Below are positions 1 to 5,247 of a stretch of 5,656 nucleotides of DNA, in pieces. The position numbers and the translations under genes are program-made. Each line of letters opens with the position of its first letter. Position 1 is the first letter of the stretch. The DNA is from JBBIVP01 sp037439705 [NCBI: bacterium] (lineage in GTDB: Bacteria; JBBIVP01). The stretch lies in NCBI GenBank assembly GCA_037439705.1, contig JBBIVP010000144.1:1-5656 (forward strand), given 5' to 3'. The notes beneath the pieces were generated by a model. The model saw nothing but the letters and a program-made list of their open reading frames with translations, was not told the origin of the DNA and did not search any database.

Positions 1-858
1 CATTCCCCCTTCAATGAGCACCCTTCCTAACTGTTCCTTCCAGTTTTTCGTGGTTCGTGAAGGAAGGACGAGAATATCCATTTGTGAGTATACCCTGTGG
101 ATTTCTTCATGTGGGATTCCACCAATGTAATTAATAAAATTTCTATCACTTATCAATTCCTTCATTTTTCTTTCGTCAGGTCCCCTTCCTGCGATAATCA
201 CTTTTATTTCCGGAAAATCGTCTTTCAAACTAACAACCGCATTTATGAAATCAAAAATCCCTTTATCTTTCCATATCCTGCCCACATACCCTATTACAAC
301 TTCTTTTCCATTTCTTTTTGCGATTTTGAACTCCTCCTCATCAACTCCGTGTGGTATTATAAAAATTTTCTTTTCAAATCCCTTTTTTATCAGCACATCT
401 TTTACCTCATCAGTTAAAGCAATTGCTCCTTTTGATTTTCTGAAAACAAATTTTTCAATAAAGGAGAAGGGAGGAGGATATTTTTTGAAAATGTTTTGTT
501 TGGTATAGAATATAAACGGGATATTGAACCTGTTTGAAAGAAAAGAGAATTGAAATGCAGATATGGAATAGGGCTCTTCATCTATAAAAATCAACTGGGG
601 TTTAATCTCATTCACCACCTTTTTTGCTTTTATGTAGAAATGAGTATGAATGTCCTTGAAGGGTGGAACAATTGCTTTTAATGGATGAGAAGCAAATTTA
701 GCCCCTTCAAGGACATTTTCCTTTTTCTTACCGGTGTGCATTTCTTTCCACGAAGATGGAAAAATGAGGTGAACCTCCATTCCTTTCCCACCCAGTTTTG
801 ACCATACCTTTTGATTTTCAACCACCACACAGGAATGATCTACTACAAGAACCTTCAC
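1..858 (-). CDS. GT4-family glycosyltransferase, C-terminus cut by window edge
   Basis: Retaining GT-B-fold glycosyltransferase, expected to move a sugar from a nucleotide-sugar donor to a growing surface glycan in the cytoplasm. The 286 codons read open to base 1; the family usually has about 350-400 residues, so roughly the last quarter lies outside. The N-terminal domain starts MKVLVVDHS with a W-S-K-L-G-G-K-G-M-E-V stretch typical of the family. The linker reads IIPHGVDEEEF. The donor domain opens with GYVGRIWKDKG (R194 and K199 in the usual phosphate-contacting places), then IIAGRGPDE, YIGGIPHEEI and VLPSR. The EX7E motif is E275/E283. The GTG start overlaps the stop of the upstream GT-C gene as GTGA, so the pair is probably one operon with coupled translation. 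An ATG start is not available nearby (the next Met is codon 27). Family is certain; substrate unknown. Confidence 0.92.
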   Translation of the reverse strand, partial: MKVLVVDHSCVVVENQKVWSKLGGKGMEVHLIFPSSWKEMHTGKKKENVLEGAKFASHPLKAIVPPFKDIHTHFYIKAKKVVNEIKPQLIFIDEEPYSISAFQFSFLSNRFNIPFIFYTKQNIFKKYPPPFSFIEKFVFRKSKGAIALTDEVKDVLIKKGFEKKIFIIPHGVDEEEFKIAKRNGKEVVIGYVGRIWKDKGIFDFINAVVSLKDDFPEIKVIIAGRGPDERKMKELISDRNFINYIGGIPHEEIHRVYSQMDILVLPSRTTKNWKEQLGRVLIEGGM

Positions 859-2210
859 TCTTTTTCCCCTTTCAGTGGCTCTCTTATCATAATAAAAACA
901 AAATCCATTTTATCTACAATTTTTATTATGTACCCATTTCCCTTTAAAAGATAGGGATTATCTGTCACAACATAACAGGGGGAATGTTCGCAGAAAGGTG
1001 GGAAGTCAAAATAAATCTCCGCATCTACCCAGAAGCTCTGGATGAGTTCACTTATTTTTCCAAGAATTACCACCCTGCTTTCTTCAGGAACCTTTTCTAT
1101 TATAAAGTCCCTCATAAGTTTTTGTTTGTGAGTAAAGTGATAATGTTTAAAACTAATAACGGACGAACCAATGATAAAAATAACTGGCAGAAAAAGGTTT
1201 ATAAAAATTTTAGAATAATTCGTTTTATCTTTTACACATTCCAAAAAGGCGGGATAATAAGGGATAAGAAGAAGTATTGGAGGTAATATAAATCTTGGAC
1301 CCATTATGAGTGTCTCAATAAAAGAAGGTCTCTCCTGATAAAAATACCAGAAACTGTAAAAAAGAATGAATATAGAGGTAGAAATAAAAACCTCTATGCG
1401 GAATGGTTTTTTATTAAACAAAGGAATAAGTGGTAAAAGAGGATATATTGTAATGAGTGAAAGACTATAAAGGGAAAAATACTTCAGAAAATATTTTGTG
1501 GTAAAATACCCAGTGTGGGATAAGTCCCCACTAATCTGCCCGTAGGAGAAGTAGTTGTAGAGAATAGTGAGTATTCCAAACGGAAAAAAGCCAGAAATGA
1601 ATAACAAAAACTCCTTCTTCCTTCTTCTCAAAATCAAGGAAAAAGCAAATATGAGAAAAACAAAAATGTTGGGATATCTCATAGAAACTGAAATCCCTGA
1701 AAATAGCCCAGCAAAAATGTAATTTCCCTTCCTCTCGCTCAGGAGAAAATAAAATGATATGAGAAGAGCGATTCCTGATGGAAGGTCAGACATAATTGTC
1801 CTTGAATAAAGAACAAAGGAAGGATAAAAGAGATAAAGAACGCCATAATAAAGTGGAAAGCCAAATTGCTTCAGAATCTTCAAAAAGAAAATGTATCCTG
1901 TAAGGAAATAAAAAAGGGTGCCGAGAAATATCCAGTCTCCTTTCCCAAGAGTAAATGGGACAAGAAAGATGGGCCATCCAAAAGGATGTTTGAAAACAGT
2001 GTGCCTTCCATTCCACAATGTCTGAACAAATTTAAGCCCTGCAATATCAGGGTATATTGTTCCATTTTTAAGTGTATATGCCATACCCATATACCCCCCT
2101 TCGTCAAGGAAAGAATACATCTGTGGATATGTAATAAGATAGATGAGCATAAACAGAAAGAGAAATGCGATACTTATTATCAGGTGTTTAGAACTTCCTG
2201 AGAACTTCAT
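855..2210 (-). CDS. GT-C fold membrane glycosyltransferase (ArnT/PMT-like, GT39/GT83 type)
   Basis: Integral membrane protein of 451 residues with about ten hydrophobic segments (for example 10-27, 93-112, 122-136, 145-158, 182-194, 201-221, 248-265, 274-291, 306-324, 336-354) and a soluble C-terminal part from about 355. The first external loop carries the acidic pair D36-E37 in LDEGGYMGMAY, the expected catalytic/metal region of GT-C enzymes. Further family signs are HPFGWPIFLVPF, the loop SRTIMSDLPSG (136-146) and GPRFILPP near 304. Such enzymes use a polyprenyl-phosphate sugar and act on the outer side of the membrane. The start at 2210 is preferred over the ATG at 2219 (three residues longer), because the longer start lies inside the predicted -10 box and the promoter places the RNA start at 2210-2211. 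It heads an operon with the GT4 gene. Acceptor and sugar cannot be told. Confidence 0.85.
   Translation of the reverse strand: MKFSGSSKHLIISIAFLFLFMLIYLITYPQMYSFLDEGGYMGMAYTLKNGTIYPDIAGLKFVQTLWNGRHTVFKHPFGWPIFLVPFTLGKGDWIFLGTLFYFLTGYIFFLKILKQFGFPLYYGVLYLFYPSFVLYSRTIMSDLPSGIALLISFYFLLSERKGNYIFAGLFSGISVSMRYPNIFVFLIFAFSLILRRRKKEFLLFISGFFPFGILTILYNYFSYGQISGDLSHTGYFTTKYFLKYFSLYSLSLITIYPLLPLIPLFNKKPFRIEVFISTSIFILFYSFWYFYQERPSFIETLIMGPRFILPPILLLIPYYPAFLECVKDKTNYSKIFINLFLPVIFIIGSSVISFKHYHFTHKQKLMRDFIIEKVPEESRVVILGKISELIQSFWVDAEIYFDFPPFCEHSPCYVVTDNPYLLKGNGYIIKIVDKMDFVFIMIREPLKGEKE
865..872 (-). promoter_or_regulatory. Possible ribosome binding site for the GT4 gene
   Basis: AAAGGGGA ends six bases before the GTG start and lies inside the last codons of the GT-C gene. 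It is a purine-rich, imperfect Shine-Dalgarno match. It fits re-initiation after the GTGA stop/start overlap. The three transcription-leading genes in the window show no site at this spacing, so this internal gene seems to start translation differently. Confidence 0.4.
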
Positions 2211-2217
2211 ATTTACC

Positions 2218-2246
2218 ATAATACCCTACAACTTCTAATGCATCAA
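2218..2246 (-). promoter_or_regulatory. Sigma70-type promoter for the GT-C/GT4 operon, leaderless
   Basis: Read on the minus strand, TTGATG (2246-2241) is followed by 17 bases and TATTAT (2223-2218), matching the -35 and -10 consensus at 4/6 and 5/6. Counting from the -10 box, the RNA would begin at 2211 or at the A of the ATG at 2210. There is therefore no room for a ribosome binding site and the mRNA is predicted to be leaderless. Confidence 0.6.
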
Positions 2247-2257
2247 GGGTTTTACCC
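2247..2257. repeat. Small inverted repeat upstream of the GT-C -35 box
   Basis: GGGTTTTACCC is a perfect 4-base inverted repeat around TTT, directly upstream of the minus-strand -35 hexamer. A longer imperfect pairing, AAGGG with CCCTT (2245-2261), is also possible. It could be a regulator site, but it is short enough to occur by chance. Confidence 0.2.
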
Positions 2258-2327
2258 CCTTCCACTAAATCACTTCCTCATGTCCAATATATATTTTTTT
2301 CATACTTCCTTAAACGGGTAAAGCTTA

Positions 2328-2355
2328 ACCTTTTCCATAATTAAATTGAAAAGGT
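2328..2355. promoter_or_regulatory. 8-base inverted repeat overlapping the asnB -35 box, candidate operator
   Basis: ACCTTTTC (2328-2335) and its exact reverse complement GAAAAGGT (2348-2355) are separated by 12 bases, so the arm centres are 20 bases apart, about two helical turns. The right arm covers the -35 hexamer of asnB. This is the geometry of a dimeric regulator site. The AAGGTG in the right arm is too far (about 23 bases) from the asnB ATG to be its ribosome binding site. Confidence 0.35.
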
Positions 2356-2374
2356 GACAATATGATGATATAAA
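2346..2374 (+). promoter_or_regulatory. Sigma70-type extended -10 promoter for asnB, leaderless
   Basis: TTGAAA (2346-2351), a 17-base spacer and TATAAA (2369-2374) match the consensus at 5/6 each, and a TG at 2366-2367 gives an extended -10. The +1 position counted from the -10 falls on base 2381, the A of the asnB start codon. That start codon is fixed independently, because the enzyme family needs Cys directly after Met. No Shine-Dalgarno sequence is present at normal spacing. Confidence 0.65.
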
Positions 2375-2380
2375 TCTAAA

Positions 2381-3364
2381 ATGTGTGGAATATGCGGAGT
2401 ATTTGGTGAAAGGGACAAAAATCTGGTTCTGAAAATGTCCGATATTATTGCTCACAGGGGACCAGATGAAGATGGATACTATGAAGATGAAGAATGCTCC
2501 ATAGGCATAAAAAGGTTATCCATAATTGATCTGGAAACAGGAAATCAACCATTTTCCGATGAAAGGGGGACTTTCTGGGTGGTGATGAACGGCGAAATCT
2601 ATAACTTCTTAGAAATAAGGAAAAATCTTGGTGAAAAAGGGCATAGATTTCGTTCAAAAAGTGATGCGGAGGTAATTCCACATTTATATGAGGAATACGG
2701 GATTGATTTTGTGAAACATCTACGGGGAATGTTTGCTATAGCGCTCTGGGACACAGAAAGAAAAAGAGGTATTCTGATAAGGGATAGATTGGGAAAAACG
2801 CCTCTCTATTATATTTATAAAAATGGAAGAACATATTTTTCATCTGAGATGAAAACTTTTCTCAAAACTCAAATAGTTTCTCCATCTATTAACCCTGATG
2901 CTCTTTCCCTTTACTTAACCCTTCAATATATCCCTGGGGAAGAATCACTGATAAATGGGATAAAGAGATTACTACCAGGGCACATCCTGCTATATGAAAA
3001 TGGAACCTACAGGATACATAAATACTGGGACATAATTTTTGAGGATGAGATATCTGACCAGAGAAAAAATATAGAATCGGTAAGAGAATTGATGGAAGAA
3101 TCGGTAAGGTATCGTTTGTTGAGCGATGTCCATCTTGCCATTACCCTCTCAGGGGGTGTAGATTCTACAGCTATTGCAGTTCTTGCAAGAAGGGAAATTG
3201 CACCTTTAACCACGATTACCATAGGGTATCCAGATTATCCTGATTACGATGAGAGAAAGGAGGGTTTAAAAACAGCCTTAAAGATAGGGGCGAATCACAT
3301 AGAACTTACATTGAGGAAGGAAGATATTAATGTTTTTTCCAAAACTTGTCTGGCATATGGATGA
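2381..3364 (+). CDS. asnB: AsnB N-terminal part: glutaminase domain and start of the synthetase domain
   Basis: Class II glutamine amidotransferase domain, about residues 2-200. Met-Cys2-Gly-Ile-Cys-Gly gives the N-terminal nucleophile Cys2, exposed after Met removal, which fixes the start. Further motifs are HRGPDEDG (25-32), RLSIIDL (45-51), NGEIYN (70-75), the SDAEV box (94-98), LRGMFA (114-119), ALWD (121-124) and RDRLGKTPLYY (134-144; many relatives have Lys where this has Thr140). The synthetase domain starts after about 210 with the PP-loop SGGVDS (257-262), which binds ATP pyrophosphate, then DYDERKEG. True coding ends at the T6 run (codons 318-319). The last dozen or so residues, to the TGA at 3362, are out-of-frame translation. 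On its own this fragment could at most hydrolyse glutamine. Confidence 0.85.
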   Translation: MCGICGVFGERDKNLVLKMSDIIAHRGPDEDGYYEDEECSIGIKRLSIIDLETGNQPFSDERGTFWVVMNGEIYNFLEIRKNLGEKGHRFRSKSDAEVIPHLYEEYGIDFVKHLRGMFAIALWDTERKRGILIRDRLGKTPLYYIYKNGRTYFSSEMKTFLKTQIVSPSINPDALSLYLTLQYIPGEESLINGIKRLLPGHILLYENGTYRIHKYWDIIFEDEISDQRKNIESVRELMEESVRYRLLSDVHLAITLSGGVDSTAIAVLARREIAPLTTITIGYPDYPDYDERKEGLKTALKIGANHIELTLRKEDINVFSKTCLAYG

Positions 3365-4259
3365 CCCTATTGCAGACGAAGCCTGTCTTCCTGTCTATTT
3401 CATTTCAAAATTTGCAAGAGAAAAAGGCATCAAGGTGCTTTTAAGCGGAGAAGGGGGCGATGAAATATTTGGCGGATATCCAAGATATATCCTGCACAGA
3501 ATATTCAATCTCATTGACTTCTTTGGAGGACCTTTAAGGAAAAGCCTTTTAAGGACCTTTTCAAAAGCGCCATTTCTTCCTGAGCGTCTAACCCGTATTT
3601 TGATGAAACTTTCTGTAGATGCTGATGATGACCTATACCTCTGGCTTTCATATTTTGAAGAAAAGGAAAAAATTAAAATGCTTAAAATAAAATCTGGCAA
3701 TTCCTGGGAAAAACTTTCTCCCCTCCTATTAAGAAAGACCCCAACACATATCCTTAACAATATCTTCTATATGGATATAAAAACATGGCTTGTGGAGGAT
3801 ATCCTGATGAAGGCGGATAAGATGTCTATGGCTAACTCTGTTGAAATAAGAACCCCCTTTCTTGACCATCATCTTGTTGAATTTTCTCTAAAAATTCCCC
3901 CCCACCTTAAGGTGAGATGGAAGACGAAGTTTATCTTTAAAAAAGCATTTGAAGGTTTGTTGCCCGAGGAGGTATTGAAAAGACCAAAGAAACCATTTTT
4001 CATTCCACTTCATGAATGGATGACCTCATCCTGGTTAAAGATAATAGAATTTATGCTGCGTAAAAAAGGATGCTTGCTACATGAGATATTAGATGTTAAC
4101 TATATATCTCACCTGCTAAAAGAAGGGGCAGGAAGAGACTACTCAAAAAAACTTTTTATCATTCTTACACTTGGAATTTGGATGGAGATTTTTTTAAACA
4201 AAAAAGAACCAGAAGAAATGACAGAACTACTAAGAAGGGAGTTAACTCCCTCTAAATAA
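3330..4259 (+). CDS. asnB: AsnB C-terminal part: remainder of the synthetase domain
   Basis: This frame carries the rest of the ATP-dependent amide-forming domain. Its genuine sequence begins at the Pro codon at 3339 (residue 320 of the rebuilt protein). The ATG at 3330 is out of frame with the upstream coding and has no ribosome binding site or promoter of its own, so it is not a believable separate start. Motifs, numbered in the rebuilt protein: LSGEGGDEIFGGYPRY (354-369), KADKMSMANSVEIRTPFLDHH (about 477-497, with the family-conserved D, K, E, R and F-L-D), and the positive stretch LKRPKKPFFIPLHEWM near 532-547. The end is normal for the family. A 16-base palindrome overlaps its last codons, and a promoter for the next gene follows. 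Confidence 0.82.
   Translation: MFFPKLVWHMDDPIADEACLPVYFISKFAREKGIKVLLSGEGGDEIFGGYPRYILHRIFNLIDFFGGPLRKSLLRTFSKAPFLPERLTRILMKLSVDADDDLYLWLSYFEEKEKIKMLKIKSGNSWEKLSPLLLRKTPTHILNNIFYMDIKTWLVEDILMKADKMSMANSVEIRTPFLDHHLVEFSLKIPPHLKVRWKTKFIFKKAFEGLLPEEVLKRPKKPFFIPLHEWMTSSWLKIIEFMLRKKGCLLHEILDVNYISHLLKEGAGRDYSKKLFIILTLGIWMEIFLNKKEPEEMTELLRRELTPSK
3333..3338 (+). other. Frameshift site in a T6 run
   Basis: The T6 run, followed by CCAAAA, is where the frame must change by +1. With five Ts the codons read GTT TTT CCA AAA CTT GTC TGG, giving V-F-P-K-L-V-W, the expected family sequence. The A4 run at 3341-3344 could also take the deletion, but that would give F-S-K instead of F-P-K, which fits the family less well. 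Confidence 0.8.
4236..4251. repeat. Perfect 16-base palindrome at the end of asnB
   Basis: AGGGAGTTAACTCCCT is its own reverse complement and covers the last codons of asnB, just before the TAA. As RNA it can fold as a 6-base stem with a TTAA loop. No T run follows, so it is not a classical intrinsic terminator. It could be a weak terminator or stabilising hairpin, a protein site upstream of the GT2 promoter, or chance. Confidence 0.35.
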
Positions 4260-4284
4260 TGCAACCTCTCCCTATAGCAAAGGT

Positions 4285-4313
4285 TTGTATTTACATTTTA
4301 AGAACCATATAAT
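4285..4313 (+). promoter_or_regulatory. Sigma70-type promoter for the GT2 gene, leaderless
   Basis: TTGTAT (4285-4290; 3/6 match), 17 bases, then a perfect TATAAT (4308-4313). The RNA would start at 4320 or at the A of the ATG at 4321. The position of this -10 box just before the start codon matches the two other promoters in the window. The weak -35 suggests a low basal rate or help from an activator. Confidence 0.6.
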
Positions 4314-4320
4314 CAATTAC

Positions 4321-5247
4321 ATGGAGGTTTCGGTTATTGTCCCCACATACAGAAGACCTTACTCATTAAGAAAAACATTAATGGCACTTGAAAATCAGAC
4401 GCTCAAACCGAAAGAGATTATCGTTGTGGTAAGGGAAGATGATAAAGAAACGATAGATTTTTTAAAAAATGAGAGCATAAAAATCTTGAGGGTTGCCTTG
4501 ATAAAGGAAGGGGGGCAGGTAATTGCGATGAACGAAGGGATAAAAAATGCAACAGGAGATGTTATAGCCTTTACCGACGATGACGCAGAACCCGAAGAGA
4601 GATGGATTGAAAAGATAATAGAGCACATGGAAAAAGACGAGGTAGGAGCAGTTGGAGGAAGGGACTTTATAGCAAAGAGAAAGTTTGAGAAAAAGGCAGG
4701 GGTTGTGGGAAAAATCACATGGTTTGGGCGAATAATAGGAAATCATCACTTAGACCCCATCAATCCTGCTTCAAGAGAGGTTGAGGTTATTAAAGGTGTC
4801 AATATGGCTTATAAGAAAAAATACATTGACCGCTTTTCCTTTGACACCTTTCTTGACAACAGAACCAGCCCGATGAATGAAGTTGACATCTGTATGTATG
4901 TGAAGAAAAAGGGGAAAAAGATAATCTACGACCCTAATATAAAAGTTTTTCATTATGTTGAAGAAAGGAAATCCTCCACTCGAGAAGAGGTTCTCTTAAG
5001 CACTTACGAATACTCGCGAAATTACACATATGTGATGCTGAAGCATTTACCCTTGCACAAGAAACTCTTCTTTTTACTCTACTCCTTCCTGATAGGACAG
5101 AGAGCATCGTATGGATTACTCACTTTTATGATTGATGCCCCAATTAAGGGGAAAAAGACATTTGCTCTATTTACCACATCTCAAAAGGGAAAATGGCATG
5201 GATTAAAGGGATATCTCTGGCGTATTTTGCACCTGATTAACCCATAA
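4321..5247 (+). CDS. GT2-family glycosyltransferase
   Basis: Inverting GT-A-fold glycosyltransferase of 308 residues, likely adding a sugar from a nucleotide-sugar donor to a surface glycan on the cytoplasmic face of the membrane. It opens with MEVSVIVPTYRRPYSLRKTL, the nucleotide-binding start of the family. The metal-binding acidic triad is D86-D87-D88 in IAFTDDDAEPEERW, followed by VGGRDF (111-116), KGVNMAYKK (158-166, acceptor region) and NEVDICMYVKKKGKKIIYDP, where E187 or D189 is the probable catalytic base. Residues 243-259 (LPLHKKLFFLLYSFLIG) are hydrophobic after a basic patch and may anchor it to the membrane. The start at 4321 is chosen because the protein family begins there and the promoter puts the RNA start there. 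A TTG at 4285 is in frame but lies in the -35 box. It has its own promoter, although it could also be read through from asnB. Sugar and acceptor are unknown. Confidence 0.9.
   Translation: MEVSVIVPTYRRPYSLRKTLMALENQTLKPKEIIVVVREDDKETIDFLKNESIKILRVALIKEGGQVIAMNEGIKNATGDVIAFTDDDAEPEERWIEKIIEHMEKDEVGAVGGRDFIAKRKFEKKAGVVGKITWFGRIIGNHHLDPINPASREVEVIKGVNMAYKKKYIDRFSFDTFLDNRTSPMNEVDICMYVKKKGKKIIYDPNIKVFHYVEERKSSTREEVLLSTYEYSRNYTYVMLKHLPLHKKLFFLLYSFLIGQRASYGLLTFMIDAPIKGKKTFALFTTSQKGKWHGLKGYLWRILHLINP

Larger units (their letters stand above)
2381..4259 (+). pseudogene. asnB: asnB-family glutamine amidotransferase/asparagine synthetase, whole gene split by a +1 frameshift
   Basis: Both halves of one AsnB-like enzyme are present in order, but in different frames. 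Removing one T from the T6 run at 3333-3338 joins them into a 625-residue protein, the usual family length, and restores the family-typical segment V-F-P-K-L-V-W-H-M-D-D-P at the joint. AsnB hydrolyses glutamine in the N-terminal domain and passes ammonia through a channel to an ATP-activated carboxylate in the C-terminal domain. In a glycosyltransferase cluster the acceptor may be a sugar or glycan carboxyl rather than aspartate; this is inferred from context only. All motifs on both sides are intact, so this is either a sequencing or assembly error in a homopolymer or a very recent mutation. A programmed shift is less likely. The type is given as pseudogene because the sequence as shown does not encode the full protein. 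Confidence 0.85.

Noticed and set aside
97-508. Plus-strand open frames over the left GT4 gene
   Set aside because: The minus strand encodes a clear GT4 protein with its motifs across this whole stretch; the plus frames are chance products of AT-rich complement.
984-1286. Plus-strand open frame of about 100 codons inside the GT-C gene
   Set aside because: It is antisense to a well-supported membrane protein, has no recognisable domain and no promoter of the type seen elsewhere.
2284-2300. AT-rich ATATATATTTTTTT tract as an archaeal TATA box
   Set aside because: It lies about 80-95 bases from the asnB start and about 75-90 from the GT-C start, far from the required 25-30, whereas bacterial -35/-10 pairs fit both starts precisely.
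2272-2310. Direct repeat ACTTCCT at 2272-2278 and 2304-2310 in the divergent region
   Set aside because: Seven bases in a pyrimidine-rich stretch, not aligned with either promoter; likely chance.
2351-2373. AAGGTGA followed at normal spacing by ATG ATG ATA TAA, a possible three-codon leader peptide before asnB
   Set aside because: The predicted RNA start is at 2381, so this stretch would not be transcribed from the best promoter; it overlaps the spacer and -10 box and is too short to support.
3332-3339. T-run resembling a -1 slippery heptamer in asnB
   Set aside because: The zero-frame codon boundaries (GTT TTT TCC) do not fit the X XXY YYZ pattern, and joining the two halves needs a +1 shift, not -1. 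No stimulatory stop or hairpin is evident next to it.
3530-3572. Repeated CCTTTTAAGG-like stretches within asnB
   Set aside because: Explained by similar codons for Leu, Arg and Lys in G-P-L-R-K-S-L-L-R-T-F-S-K; no spacing or structure beyond that.
4395-4749. Two overlapping minus-strand frames inside the GT2 gene
   Set aside because: Low-complexity, Ser/Phe-rich translations antisense to conserved GT2 motifs, without start signals.
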